A DNA stretch of 62,315 nucleotides from CAYWJA01 sp964458485 (GCA_964458485.1 CAYWJA010000005.1:1-62315), one strand, 5' to 3'. Positions 8,744-17,921 are shown, numbered from the stretch's first letter. Program-made: numbers and translations. The notes: a model not told the origin generated them from the sequence alone.

Positions 8744-11386
8744 ATGCTAAACAAAATAATCACAAAAATATTTGGAGATTACAATGAAAAAGAACTCAAG
8801 AAGATCCATCCGCTGATTCCGGAAATTAATAAAAAAGAGGAGGAATATCAAAAGCTATCAGATGAAGAATTAAAAGATAATACAAATAAATTCAAAGAAC
8901 GTTTAAAAAATGGCGAGAGTGTTGATGATCTTTTAATAGAAGCTTTTGCGACCGTTAAAAATGCCTGCAGAAGACTTGTAGGAACTAAATATTCATTAGG
9001 GAAAGATGAAGAGGTCTGGCATATGATTCCATATGATTGCCAGCTAATTGGCGGGATTATTCTTCATAAAGGCAAAATTGCAGAAATGAAAACAGGTGAA
9101 GGTAAAACATTAGTAGCAGCATTAGCTGTGTATCTAAATGCATTAACTGACAAGGGGGTACATGTTGTAACCGTTAATGATTACCTTGCCTCTCGTGATG
9201 CAAAGTGGATGGGGGTGATTTATGAATATTTGGGTTTAACAGTGGGAACCATTATTCATGGCATTACCATGGATGAACGTATGGATGCTTACAAGGCTGA
9301 TATAACTTATGGAACTAACAATGAATTTGGCTTTGATTATCTGAGGGATAATATGGTTCAGGATTTAGATCGTCGTGTTCAGAGGAAGCTTAACTATGCA
9401 ATTGTAGACGAAATTGATTCGATTCTAATAGATGAATCCAGAACACCGCTTATTATTTCATCCCCTGCAGAGGAGTCTACAAAAAAATATAGGCAGTATG
9501 CCCAGATGATTAATAAATTAACAGCAGATAAGCATTATATAATTGATGAGAAGGCAAAAACAGCAACACTCACAGAGGGTGGTATAGCGAAAATGGAACA
9601 AATTCTTGGTGTAGACAATATATACACAGATGCAGGATTTTTAGAAGTTCATCATATTGAGCAGGCACTAAAGGCAAAAGCTATTTTTAAGCGCGATACT
9701 GATTATCTGGTTAAAGATGATGAAATAACTATTGTAGATGAATTCACAGGTCGTTTAATGCCAGGTAGGAGGTATAGCGATGGATTGCATCAGGCCATAG
9801 AAGCTAAAGAAAATGTTGAAGTAAAAAATGAAAGCAGAACCCTTGCTACAGTTACATTTCAGAATTATTTTCGTATTTATAAAAAATTATCCGGTATGAC
9901 GGGTACTGCAAAAACTGAAGAAGAAGAATTTTATAAAATATATAATCTGGAAACAGTTGTAATACCTACAAATAATCCCATAGCAAGGCAAGACCATTCA
10001 GATCTTATATATAAAACACAGAAGGGTAAGTTAATGAGTGTAACTAAGGCAATTAAAGAATATTACGATAAAGGTCAGCCAGTTCTTGTTGGTACAATTT
10101 CTGTTGAAAAGTCTGAGGTTCTTTCCAAGCTTCTTAAAATGAATGGTGTGCCTCATGAAGTTTTAAATGCCAAAAATCATGAAAGAGAAGCAGAAATTGT
10201 AGCTAAAGCCGGCCAAAAAGGCGCTGTTACCATTGCTACTAATATGGCTGGTCGTGGTACGGATATTAAACTTGGAGATGGTGTTAAGGATTTAGGAGGG
10301 CTTGCTATTATCGGTACAGAAAGACATGATTCCAGACGTATAGATAATCAGCTTCGAGGTCGTTCAGGACGACAGGGTGACCCGGGTGAAACTCGTTTTT
10401 TTGTTTCCATGGAAGATGATTTAATGCGTCTTTTTGGTGCGGATAAAGTAAAAAATATGATGGAACGACTTGGCCTTCCGGATGATATGCCTATTGAAAA
10501 CCGTTTAATTACCAGGAGCATTGAATCATCTCAAAAGCGTGTAGAGGGGCATAATTTTGATACCCGTAAACATCTTTTGGAGTATGATGATGTAATGAAT
10601 AAGCATCGTGAAATTATTTATACACGTCGATTAAAGATACTGGAAAGTGATGATATGAAGGAAGATATTCTTGAGCTAATGAATAAAGAAGTTGAAGACG
10701 TAGTTATAGCAAAAACTTCCAGCCCAAATCGTACAGACTGGGATTTAAATGGCATTACAGATGCGATTAATGCATTACTCCCACATGAAACAAAAGATGT
10801 TGATGTGCAGGATTTTGAAAAACTTGATAAATCAGAGGATATTACAGAATACCTTACAAATGTTTTACACACAGAACATCGTTTAAAAGAAGAAGGCCTG
10901 CCAGAATCATCGCTTTTAAGGGAGGTGGAAAAAAGTATTTTACTTCGTGTGGTCGATACTTTATGGATGGAACATATCGATGGAATGACCAATTTACGAG
11001 AAGCAGTGGCTTTACGTGGTTACGGTCAACGGGATCCATTAATTGAATACAAACAGGAATCTTATATAATGCTGAAAAAACTTCTAGCCTCTATTCAGCA
11101 TAATGTAATTAATACTTTATTTAAGGTTCAGATAAATATTGAAATGCCTGCGGAGGTTTTGTCTAAATCTAAGGTTGATCCGGATAAATTACAAACAAAT
11201 GAAGATGACATAGGGGGTGTGATAGCGGAACCGCATCGTAAATTTGACTCATCACCAATGGCAGATGTTGTTGAAAAAATGACAGCTAACACATCTCAGC
11301 AGGAAGATGGCCCCAAGGTAGGCCGAAATGAGCCTTGCCCTTGTGGGTCTGGGAAGAAATATAAGAAGTGTTGTGGGGGTGTGTGA
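8744..11386 (+). CDS. secA: Preprotein translocase ATPase SecA
   Basis: 880 residues from the ATG at 8744. An in-frame ATG at 8717 is possible, but the later start gives the usual SecA N-terminus MLNKIITKIFGDYNEKELK. NBD1 has GEGKT at 118-122 and VDEID at 221-225. The preprotein crosslinking domain, NBD2 (TNMAGRGTDI) and helical scaffold/wing follow. The last 22 residues carry the zinc-binding tail with CPCGSGKKYKKCC, which binds SecB or ribosomes. It drives Sec-dependent export through SecYEG; secE is at 19412. Confidence 0.98.
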   Translation: MLNKIITKIFGDYNEKELKKIHPLIPEINKKEEEYQKLSDEELKDNTNKFKERLKNGESVDDLLIEAFATVKNACRRLVGTKYSLGKDEEVWHMIPYDCQLIGGIILHKGKIAEMKTGEGKTLVAALAVYLNALTDKGVHVVTVNDYLASRDAKWMGVIYEYLGLTVGTIIHGITMDERMDAYKADITYGTNNEFGFDYLRDNMVQDLDRRVQRKLNYAIVDEIDSILIDESRTPLIISSPAEESTKKYRQYAQMINKLTADKHYIIDEKAKTATLTEGGIAKMEQILGVDNIYTDAGFLEVHHIEQALKAKAIFKRDTDYLVKDDEITIVDEFTGRLMPGRRYSDGLHQAIEAKENVEVKNESRTLATVTFQNYFRIYKKLSGMTGTAKTEEEEFYKIYNLETVVIPTNNPIARQDHSDLIYKTQKGKLMSVTKAIKEYYDKGQPVLVGTISVEKSEVLSKLLKMNGVPHEVLNAKNHEREAEIVAKAGQKGAVTIATNMAGRGTDIKLGDGVKDLGGLAIIGTERHDSRRIDNQLRGRSGRQGDPGETRFFVSMEDDLMRLFGADKVKNMMERLGLPDDMPIENRLITRSIESSQKRVEGHNFDTRKHLLEYDDVMNKHREIIYTRRLKILESDDMKEDILELMNKEVEDVVIAKTSSPNRTDWDLNGITDAINALLPHETKDVDVQDFEKLDKSEDITEYLTNVLHTEHRLKEEGLPESSLLREVEKSILLRVVDTLWMEHIDGMTNLREAVALRGYGQRDPLIEYKQESYIMLKKLLASIQHNVINTLFKVQINIEMPAEVLSKSKVDPDKLQTNEDDIGGVIAEPHRKFDSSPMADVVEKMTANTSQQEDGPKVGRNEPCPCGSGKKYKKCCGGV

Positions 11387-11399
11387 TATGTAGCTAAAT

Positions 11400-12128
11400 T
11401 TAAACTTTTGGAACACGTAATGAAGCACGCCAGCCTCTATCCAAATAGCCATTTTTGTTGTCTACAAGGTCAACGTGGGAACCATAGTCATTCCTAAAGC
11501 CACGATGCGCAAAGCCTGTGTTAATAACATCCTCCGAATTAAGATAGCTAAATGTATTACGATCAAATTCACCCAATTGCTGTAATAATTTGTACTCCTT
11601 TTTAGACAGTATATTTACGCCCATTTTCTCTGCCATATTTACAGCTTCATTATATTTAAGCTTACGTCTGCCAGATGGAGATTCTTTTGAAAAATCCGCA
11701 AAAATGAATGCATCATCTTCGATATGAAGGATATCTGGTTTTCCGCCAGTTTTTTCCATCTGCAAAAGGCTTTGCATAAGCTCAGGGTGTGCCTTTAAAG
11801 CAGCTCTTACTTCGGCAAATATAAGACCATCAGGATGTATGTAGTGAGCAGGTGCCTCATTATAACGCTTCCTCAGGGCTCTAAGAAGTTTCAATTGTTG
11901 CTCTTGAGCAAGTTTGTTACTGCTAGTAGTTTTATTTTTAGCGGGTTGGCTACCACTAGCTTTGATAGGCTTGTTGGCAGGCTTAGGCTTAATAGTTGGA
12001 GTAGTGTGTTTTTTTGCAAGAGCCGTTTTTACCTGCTTAATAAGATTAGGTGATTTAATAGCTCTGCGCTGTAATTCGAATATAAGAGCCTCATCACTTA
12101 AATCAGTAATAGTATATTTTTTATTCAT
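11400..12128 (-). CDS. DUF4256-like protein
   Basis: 242 residues from the ATG at 12128. A Lys/Pro/Ser-rich linker spans about 40-75. Residues about 85-242 match the DUF4256 pattern: MEKTGGKPDIL, then FSKESPSGRRKLKYNEA, AEKMGVNILSKKEYKLLQQLGEFD, and a closing RGWRASLRV. Function of the family is unknown. The N-terminal 40 residues look like a small helical domain. It is convergent with secA, 13 bases apart, and has its own promoter at 12152-12180. Family assigned from memory of conserved blocks. Confidence 0.75.
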   Translation of the reverse strand: MNKKYTITDLSDEALIFELQRRAIKSPNLIKQVKTALAKKHTTPTIKPKPANKPIKASGSQPAKNKTTSSNKLAQEQQLKLLRALRKRYNEAPAHYIHPDGLIFAEVRAALKAHPELMQSLLQMEKTGGKPDILHIEDDAFIFADFSKESPSGRRKLKYNEAVNMAEKMGVNILSKKEYKLLQQLGEFDRNTFSYLNSEDVINTGFAHRGFRNDYGSHVDLVDNKNGYLDRGWRASLRVPKV

Positions 12129-12151
12129 AATAATATTTATTTTATATTTTA

Positions 12152-12180
12152 TAAGTATATATAAAAAGCCCACTTGTCAA
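12152..12180 (-). promoter_or_regulatory. Promoter of the DUF4256-like gene
   Basis: Minus strand TTGACA at 12180-12175, 17-base spacer, then TACTTA; a TATACT lies at a 15-base spacing. The start codon is about 25 bases further on. Confidence 0.55.
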
Positions 12181-12263
12181 TACTTTTAAGATTTTTCTTC
12201 ATGGAAAGGATAGCTTTTTTTACAGGTTATATATTCTTCATTTTAGGGTAAGATATCTCTAAA

Positions 12264-12292
12264 TTGACACTATATTTGTAATATGAGAAAAT
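12264..12292 (+). promoter_or_regulatory. Probable hrcA promoter
   Basis: A consensus TTGACA at 12264-12269. The -10 region 17-18 bases on (GAAAAT/AAAATA) is weak. Transcription would begin inside or just before the CIRCE-like operator. Confidence 0.5.
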
Positions 12293-12295
12293 AAG

Positions 12296-12322
12296 TTAGC
12301 ACTTAACCCATCTGTTTGCTAA
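12296..12322 (+). promoter_or_regulatory. CIRCE-like HrcA operator overlapping the hrcA start
   Basis: TTAGCACTT - 9 bases - GTTTGCTAA, compared with the canonical TTAGCACTC-N9-GAGTGCTAA: 8/9 and 7/9 matches with exact spacing. The right arm ends on the A of the ATG start codon. It implies HrcA autoregulation in response to heat or misfolded protein. Confidence 0.85.
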
Positions 12323-13026
12323 TGGATAGTCGTAAGAAAAAAATACTACAGGCTATAATAGAAAAGTTTATTGAGACCGCTACGCCTATTGGCTCTAAAA
12401 TGCTTTATGAGGAATATGATTTAGATGTATCCCCTGCTACGATTCGTAATGAAATGGCAGTTTTGGAGCGTGAAGGTTATATAGTGCAGCCCCATGTATC
12501 TGCAGGGCGTGTTCCCACTGGTCATGCTTATCGACTTTTTGTAGATCAGTTGAAATACAATTTAAAACTTTTAAATCAGGCTAAAGAGGATATTAAATTA
12601 GTTCGACGTAAGCATTATTTAAAAAAAGCTAAAGAAAGGCTATACGAAATGGTTTCTATTCTTGCAAGTGTTACTAATAACGTTAGTTTTTCTACATTAC
12701 CGGATAATAAAAGACTTTTTTATATGGGGATTACTAATGTATTGCGTCAGCCTGAATTTCAGTCTGATCCTACTGGTGCAACGCAGGTTATAGAAGTTCT
12801 TGAAACAAAATTTTCAGATCTTTTAGGCCAACTTGAGATAAGTGATGAACCTTCATTTTATATTGGTGAAGAAAACGTAATTCCGGAAATTCAGAGCTGC
12901 AGTATACTTGTGCAAAAATATAATTATAAAGGTTTTGAAGGTATTATGGGCATTCTTGGTGCAACTAGGATGAATTATGCTTATAATATGGCGGCTCTTA
13001 AATCGGCTATTGAATTGCTTGATTGA
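12322..13026 (+). CDS. hrcA: Heat-inducible transcription repressor HrcA (short form)
   Basis: 234 residues from ATG 12322. A winged helix at about 1-75 has the HrcA signatures IETATPIGSKML, SPATIRNEMAVLE and SAGRVPTGHAYR. A shortened GAF-like effector domain follows, ending ILGATRMNYAYNMAALKSAIELL, the usual HrcA C-terminus. Classical HrcA is about 340 residues, so roughly 100 residues of the central region are missing. Both ends are intact, so this is a compact form rather than a truncation. A CIRCE-like element overlaps the start. No groE or dnaK is present in the window. Confidence 0.93.
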   Translation: MDSRKKKILQAIIEKFIETATPIGSKMLYEEYDLDVSPATIRNEMAVLEREGYIVQPHVSAGRVPTGHAYRLFVDQLKYNLKLLNQAKEDIKLVRRKHYLKKAKERLYEMVSILASVTNNVSFSTLPDNKRLFYMGITNVLRQPEFQSDPTGATQVIEVLETKFSDLLGQLEISDEPSFYIGEENVIPEIQSCSILVQKYNYKGFEGIMGILGATRMNYAYNMAALKSAIELLD

Positions 13027-13035
13027 TTTTAAAAT

Positions 13036-13162
13036 AGACGTCCAAATTCCAAATAACCAAACGTACAAACAAATTACAAACATCACAAACTAACAAACCT
13101 TATCTTAAATAACTAATTAGTTAGCTTTGTAAGTTTGGACATCTGGACGTTTGGAAGTTTAA
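13036..13162. repeat. Spacer repeat family D, copy 3
   Basis: Closely similar to 2900-3027, with the same central inverted repeat and the same TTGGACATCTGGACGTTTGG ending. It lies directly upstream of ruvC. Confidence 0.75.
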
Positions 13163-13171
13163 AAAGTTACT

Positions 13172-13663
13172 ATGTCAATTATATTAGGTATAGATCCGGG
13201 TCTCGCAACAATCGGTTTTGGAATTATCGAAAAAGATGGATCTAATCTGAAGTTTGTAGACTGTGGAATTATAAAAACTAGTCCGGATTTAGATTTGCCG
13301 GAAAGATTAAGTGTAATAAAACACGATATACTTAAGCTCATAAACTCAGTCAAACCGGATGTAGTTGGTGTAGAAGAGCTTTTTTTTGCAAAGAATGTTA
13401 CAAATGCAATTAAAGTCGCGCATGCGCGAGGCGTAATTGTAGAAGCTGTACATAGTAAACGTATTCCGATTATTAATTTTACTCCCCTGCAGGTTAAAAA
13501 TAATATTGCCGGAGATGGCGCGGCGAAAAAATGGCAGATTCAGGAAATGACAAAAAGAATTTTAAATCTTACATGTTATCCAAAACCAGATGATGCTGCT
13601 GATGCACTTGCTATTGCGCTTTGTGCGGAACGGACTTATAAAGGGGATTTACTTAAGATGTAG
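13172..13663 (+). CDS. ruvC: Holliday junction resolvase RuvC
   Basis: A 163-residue RNase H-fold endonuclease. The acidic catalytic residues are seen: Asp8 in LGIDPGLATIGFGI, Glu68/69 in GVEELFF, and Asp141/Asp144 in PDDAADALAIA. The length is standard. It cleaves four-way junctions with RuvAB, which are not in this window. The gene follows a dispersed 125-bp repeat. Confidence 0.97.
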   Translation: MSIILGIDPGLATIGFGIIEKDGSNLKFVDCGIIKTSPDLDLPERLSVIKHDILKLINSVKPDVVGVEELFFAKNVTNAIKVAHARGVIVEAVHSKRIPIINFTPLQVKNNIAGDGAAKKWQIQEMTKRILNLTCYPKPDDAADALAIALCAERTYKGDLLKM

Positions 13664-13679
13664 GGTTTGGTAGAATTAC

Positions 13680-13836
13680 TCCTGTTCTCCCGATTTCATC
13701 GGGATCACGTTACCCAATTGTTACCCGCCCTTCGACTCGCTTCACTCGTTCAGGGCGTTTCCAAATAGTTGCCAAATGGTTAATAATCTGGAAACAATTT
13801 GGGAACCATATGGTCACAATTAGGTCACCATTGGAA
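13680..13836. repeat. Spacer with REP-like and family E words
   Basis: CCCGATTTCATCGGGA hairpin at about 13689, then CGCCCTTCGACTCGC/TCAGGGCG. Family E words follow (CCAAATAGTT, GGAAACAATTTGG, GGTCACAATTAGGTCACC). The TPR gene's in-frame upstream codons are derived from this repeat. Confidence 0.6.
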
Positions 13837-13839
13837 TAT

Positions 13840-15294
13840 ATGAAAAAACTCTCCGCAATAATCATCGCCGTAATTCTCGCCTTTGTTGTCGCAATGGCAG
13901 ACCATATAGTAGAAACCGGTTTTTCAGGTGGTTCTTTCAGCTGGAATAATATAAAAACAATATTTGGCATGAATAATAGTGGGGAAATTTCTATTGCAAA
14001 AACGCCAAAAATTCCAAAGAAGATAGAGCCGAATTTAACATATGATGAATACATCACCAAGGGGGATTATTATTATAAACGCGGATTTTTATCTTATGCA
14101 TCCGGTGAGTATATAAAGGCAATAAATTCAGATTCCACAAAGACAAAGGCGTATTTTAAATTAATGCAGACAAATTTTGATTTAATGAATTATGAAAAAG
14201 CTCGTAATAATGCAAATCAAATTTTAAGCTTAGAGTCCAGTAATTTTCAGGCACAGTACTTCCTTGTACTTATAAATATAAAGCAAAGTAAATTTCTTGA
14301 GGCTCAAAAATTGATTGATCAATTAAATGCATCGGGAGCTGTTGACCATAGGCTAACTTATTTTAAGAGTTTAATTCATATTACCTACGGTAAACATGAG
14401 GATGGGAAGAAACTTTTAGTTAGCCTTTCTAAAGATGCAACTCTTGACAGCAAGCTGGATCTTAAAGTAAAGAAAATTTTAAAAGGATATCAGGAGTTCG
14501 AATTTGCAAAGGCCGCAGAAAGTTTGTATTTGTCTGAACTTTTAGCGCGCGGTTTAAATCAAGTTGGTGAATACGAGATGGCTGTTTATAAGATTAAAAA
14601 TATTTTAAGAGTTCGTGCTGACCTTAGAGATTCATGGATAATGCTTGGTTTTTCTTATTTGAATTTAAAAAATTATTTATTTGCATTAAATGCTTTTGAG
14701 AAGGCTTATAAGCTTGATTCTGAATGGGCATCTACACAGTATTTTTTAGGTGTCACTTATAGTGAACTTCAAAAATATAATGATGCAATTATTTATTTAA
14801 ATTATGCCTTAACTAATGGCTTTACTCCAAAATTGGTAGTACAGCAAAAGTTGGCAGATTTATACCTTAAAGTAAAAGACTATAAAAAATCTGTAGCAGC
14901 ATATGAGCAGGTATTAAGTACAAATAAACAAGATATAAATTCTTTTGTACGCCCTATATGGATTTATCTGGATTTTTTAAATGAACCGGCGAAAGCAGTA
15001 AAACTGGGTGAAATAGCAGTGCAGAATTTTCCAACGAATCCGCAGGCATATAACTTGCTTGGTTGGAGTCAGGTTGGTACAAAAAATTATATTGAGGCAG
15101 AAAAAAATCTTAAAAAAGCTATTCAGGATGACCCTAAGATGGCTGCAGCCCATTATAATTTAGCCAAACTTTATGAGGTTCAAGATAAAAAAGATTTAGC
15201 TATGGAAAGTTATCAAAAGGCATATACCTTAGATCAGAGTGGCTCTATTGGAAATTTAGCGGCTAAGAGATATAATACATTGCTTTTGAAATAA
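13840..15294 (+). CDS. Membrane-anchored TPR-repeat protein
   Basis: 484 residues from the ATG at 13840. An earlier in-frame ATG at 13810 lies in repeat DNA and is disfavoured. An N-terminal membrane anchor covers about 3-22, and the rest is helical. At least eight TPR units are recognisable, for example around FALNAFEKAYKLDSEWASTQYFLGVTYSEL and the last two near 390-480. Such proteins scaffold envelope complexes or pilus assembly. No partner is obvious, and the next gene is a small membrane protein in the same direction. Confidence 0.85.
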   Translation: MKKLSAIIIAVILAFVVAMADHIVETGFSGGSFSWNNIKTIFGMNNSGEISIAKTPKIPKKIEPNLTYDEYITKGDYYYKRGFLSYASGEYIKAINSDSTKTKAYFKLMQTNFDLMNYEKARNNANQILSLESSNFQAQYFLVLINIKQSKFLEAQKLIDQLNASGAVDHRLTYFKSLIHITYGKHEDGKKLLVSLSKDATLDSKLDLKVKKILKGYQEFEFAKAAESLYLSELLARGLNQVGEYEMAVYKIKNILRVRADLRDSWIMLGFSYLNLKNYLFALNAFEKAYKLDSEWASTQYFLGVTYSELQKYNDAIIYLNYALTNGFTPKLVVQQKLADLYLKVKDYKKSVAAYEQVLSTNKQDINSFVRPIWIYLDFLNEPAKAVKLGEIAVQNFPTNPQAYNLLGWSQVGTKNYIEAEKNLKKAIQDDPKMAAAHYNLAKLYEVQDKKDLAMESYQKAYTLDQSGSIGNLAAKRYNTLLLK

Positions 15295-15301
15295 ATTTCA
15301 A

Positions 15302-15377
15302 AGTCTCAAGTGTAAGTCTCAAGTCGCAAGGGCTACTATTTAAATCACTTGAGACATGAGACTTGAGACATGAGACT
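15302..15377. repeat. Spacer hairpin family B, copy 2
   Basis: AAGTCTCAAGTGTAAGTCTC on the left and CTTGAGACATGAGACTTGAG on the right. It ends about 7 bases before the next start codon. Confidence 0.75.
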
Positions 15378-15383
15378 AAAAAT

Positions 15384-15944
15384 ATGATCAAACCACACAA
15401 AAAACCAATTTTATTTCTATTTGCATTAGTAATAATCGGACAAATCATATTTTTAATAATGTCCGGTAAATACACCACTCCAAAATATGAAAGTAAGATT
15501 TTTACCACAACAGGCTTTGTATACGATGGCGGTGATTTACATAAGCTTAATGAGGCTGCGCACTATTTTGGGCAGACAATGATAGGGTGGACTAAATTTC
15601 CTAATTTTAAATCAGATTTAATAAAATTTTCAGATATTCCGTCTAGTTCTGATATAAATATGCATGTGCAGGAGAGGCAAAATTTTGTTTTTAAAGTTAC
15701 AACAAAAAAATCCATTACATCCGATCAACTGAAGAAAGTTAAAGGTTTTTTACAGAAAAAAGTTGACCTGTTTAACTCTAATACCAAGTCACAATTTGTA
15801 TTAACTAATGTGGACTACGAGCAAGCTGAAATAGTGCGTAGCTATAGCTTTGGCGCATTATCTACATTAATACTATCTATCGCAGTTGGATTAGCTCTTT
15901 TATTTGTAAGAAAGGAGTTTTTTCCACCTAAGCTTAAACTTTAA
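15384..15944 (+). CDS. Two-TM membrane protein, Wzz-like topology
   Basis: 186 residues from the ATG at 15384, which places a membrane segment at about 8-27. The second segment lies at about 157-175, followed by a short basic tail. The 130-residue loop between them should be external and has two short beta/alpha units. This topology matches Wzz/polysaccharide co-polymerase proteins, but no diagnostic motif is visible, so that is only a suggestion. It lies downstream of the TPR gene. Confidence 0.65.
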   Translation: MIKPHKKPILFLFALVIIGQIIFLIMSGKYTTPKYESKIFTTTGFVYDGGDLHKLNEAAHYFGQTMIGWTKFPNFKSDLIKFSDIPSSSDINMHVQERQNFVFKVTTKKSITSDQLKKVKGFLQKKVDLFNSNTKSQFVLTNVDYEQAEIVRSYSFGALSTLILSIAVGLALLFVRKEFFPPKLKL

Positions 15945-15951
15945 CACCCAT

Positions 15952-16053
15952 ATTGTTTCCAAATGGTTTCCAGATAGTTATTGCAATAAACAATTTGGTA
16001 ACGCGAATCATGAACTTGAGCGTTAGCGAATAGTTCATGAGAGCTGGTCACAA
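15952..16053. repeat. Spacer hairpin family E
   Basis: Words GTTTCCAAATGGTTTCC and GGTCACAATTAGGTGCCC, with a TGAACTTGAGCG...TAGTTCATGA hairpin. It lies between convergent genes and continues into the last codons of dut. Confidence 0.6.
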
Positions 16054-16485
16054 TTAGGTGCCCGTACTCCCAAACCCTCCCCTGCTCTCTTTTTTTATTT
16101 CATCCACTTCCTCAAACTCAAAACGGTCTACGCGTACGAACAGACCTTGGGCTATTTTGGTACCTTTTTTTATTGTTACTGATTGGTCGGTAAAATTCAT
16201 CATTTGAATTTTTACTTCATCATCATTACCACAGTAGTCCTGATCTATTACTCCTATGCCGTGCGGCTTGGTAAGCCCGTGCTTGCGAGGCGTTGAACTA
16301 CGTGATGCAAGAATAAGCGCATATCCATCAGGTACTTCCACAATTACATTACCAGGTATAAGTTCAATTGATTGTGGGTCAACTGTTTTATCTTCACGCG
16401 CAAGCAGATCAAAACCCACCGAACCATCGGTTTCGTATATTGGGAGTGGGAGGGATTTGTCTAATCTTTTGATACGTATTTTCAT
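16054..16485 (-). CDS. dut: Deoxyuridine 5'-triphosphate nucleotidohydrolase
   Basis: 143 residues from the ATG at 16485; upstream in-frame codons are repeat-derived. It is a trimeric dUTPase with motif I GSVGFDLLA, motif II SRSSTPRKHGL, motif III GVIDQDYCGNDDEVKI, motif IV GTKIAQGLF, and motif V RGGFGSTGT at the C-terminus. It converts dUTP to dUMP plus pyrophosphate. It is the last gene of the secE-nusG-rplK-rplA run, separated from rplA by a repeat hairpin. Confidence 0.96.
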   Translation of the reverse strand: MKIRIKRLDKSLPLPIYETDGSVGFDLLAREDKTVDPQSIELIPGNVIVEVPDGYALILASRSSTPRKHGLTKPHGIGVIDQDYCGNDDEVKIQMMNFTDQSVTIKKGTKIAQGLFVRVDRFEFEEVDEIKKESRGGFGSTGT

Positions 16486-16487
16486 AT

Positions 16488-16571
16488 ATTCCAAATTGTT
16501 TCCAAATTGTTTCCAAATTGTTTCCAGATTGTTAACCATTCGGCAACTATTTGGAAACGCGAAGCTGGAAA
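16488..16571. repeat. Tandem and inverted repeat, family E
   Basis: At least four tandem iterations of CCAAATTGTTT, followed by inverted words (GCAACTATTTGGAAAC). It fills the rplA-dut gap. Confidence 0.7.
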
Positions 16572-17303
16572 CTATTTGGATAAATTAGACATAACTTCAT
16601 TAACATCCAAACGAATCCCCGGCCCCATTGAGGTAGTAACTGTAATAGATTTAATATAAGTGCCTTTTACTCCGGATGGTTTTGTATTACGAATTGCGAG
16701 CAAAAATGTTTTTAGGTTATTTTCAAGTTCATCTTCTTTAAAAGAAGTTTTACCAAAAATACCATGTACATTACCCTCTTTGTCATTTTTAATTTCAATA
16801 CGCCCACGGCTTAATTCTTCAATAGTTTTTTCAATGTCGGTTGTAACTGTGCCAGATTTAGGATTCGGCATTAAACCTTTTTGACCTAAAATTTTTGCAA
16901 CTTTACCAAGATTTTTCATTACATCCGGCATTGCTACGATAATATCGTATTTAAATTTACCTTTTTTGAATTCTTCAATTAAATCTTCAAGGCCAGCAGA
17001 AACTGCACCAGCGTCTCTTGCAGCTTTTACCTTGTCATCGGATACAATAGCTGCGATTTTGAGCTTCTTACCTGTGCCATGCGGTAAAATAACAGTACTG
17101 CGAACAATTTGATCAGCTTGTTTTGGATCAATATTTAAATTTAAATGAATTTCAGCAGTACTATCAAATTTAGTAGCCCCTGTTTCTTTGGCAAGTTTAA
17201 CAGCCTCAGATAAATTATACATTGGTTTCTCTGCGATAGATTTCAATGCATTTTTATACTTTTTACCCCTTTTACTATCCATAGGGTTAACTTTTTTTGT
17301 CAT
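16572..17303 (-). CDS. rplA: 50S ribosomal protein uL1
   Basis: 243 residues from the ATG at 17303 (MTKKVNPMDSKRGKKYK). An upstream extension to 17351 is possible but not family-like. The signature blocks MPNPKSGTVT and the closing PSGVKGTYIKSITVTTSMGPGIRLD are present. It forms the L1 stalk of the 50S subunit and often autoregulates the rplK-rplA operon. It sits downstream of rplK, separated by a 190-base palindromic spacer. Confidence 0.97.
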   Translation of the reverse strand: MTKKVNPMDSKRGKKYKNALKSIAEKPMYNLSEAVKLAKETGATKFDSTAEIHLNLNIDPKQADQIVRSTVILPHGTGKKLKIAAIVSDDKVKAARDAGAVSAGLEDLIEEFKKGKFKYDIIVAMPDVMKNLGKVAKILGQKGLMPNPKSGTVTTDIEKTIEELSRGRIEIKNDKEGNVHGIFGKTSFKEDELENNLKTFLLAIRNTKPSGVKGTYIKSITVTTSMGPGIRLDVNEVMSNLSK

Positions 17304-17359
17304 GTTCTTATTTGGTTGCGTGGTATTAGCGGTTTTCGAGACCTCCCACATAATTTAAT

Positions 17360-17493
17360 TTAGAATTTCGCATCTCAGATTTCGCATTGTCATTTTGCAA
17401 TTACCATTCTGCATTTACTAATTAATTAAATGCCAAATGAAAAATGTTAAATTTGATTGCGAATTCAGAAATGCGAAATGCGAATTCAGAAAT
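17360..17493. repeat. Family C palindrome between rplK and rplA
   Basis: Left arm GAATTTCGCATCTCAGATTTCG and right arm GAATTCAGAAATGCGAAATG, with an AT-rich loop. It is intra-operonic, so it should either permit readthrough or create polarity. Confidence 0.7.
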
Positions 17494-17495
17494 AG

Positions 17496-17921
17496 TTATT
17501 CCTCAATAGTTACCCCCATACTCCTTGCAGTTCCTGCAATAACCCTCATTGCCATGTCAATATCATTAGCATTTAGATCATCCATCTTTTTTTCAGCAAT
17601 TTCTTTTAATTTATTTTTTGGCAATACTCCTACCTTTTCTTTATGCGGAACGCCGCTCCCCTTTTTTAAATTAATTGCTTTTTTTATCATTTCCGCAGCA
17701 GGTGCTGTTTTCATGATAAAGTTAAAACTTTTGTCATCAAAAACATTAATTACAACAGGAACAACAGTATCTCCCATTTCTTTTGTCTTTTCATTAAATT
17801 GACTGCAGAAATCCTGAATATTCAGGCCATGCTGACCAAGTGCTGGACCTACCGGAGGAGCTGGATTCGCCTTACCTGCAGGGATTTGTAATTTGATGAG
17901 TTGTATAATCTTCTTGGACAT
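17496..17921 (-). CDS. rplK: 50S ribosomal protein uL11
   Basis: 141 residues, the normal length. The N-terminal KLQIPAGKANPAPPVGPALG proline hinge and the C-terminal rRNA-binding domain ending VIAGTARSMGVTIE are diagnostic. It binds the GTPase-associated centre of 23S rRNA. It precedes rplA as in most bacteria. Confidence 0.98.
   Translation of the reverse strand: MSKKIIQLIKLQIPAGKANPAPPVGPALGQHGLNIQDFCSQFNEKTKEMGDTVVPVVINVFDDKSFNFIMKTAPAAEMIKKAINLKKGSGVPHKEKVGVLPKNKLKEIAEKKMDDLNANDIDMAMRVIAGTARSMGVTIEE

Noticed and set aside
12322..13026. hrcA as a frameshifted or truncated pseudogene
   Set aside because: Both the DNA-binding start and the characteristic C-terminus are present in a single frame; what follows is repeat DNA with no continuation.
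16486..16539. N-terminal extension of dut to 16539
   Set aside because: The added codons come from the CCAAATTGTTT tandem repeat, and the dUTPase fold begins at MKIRIKRL.
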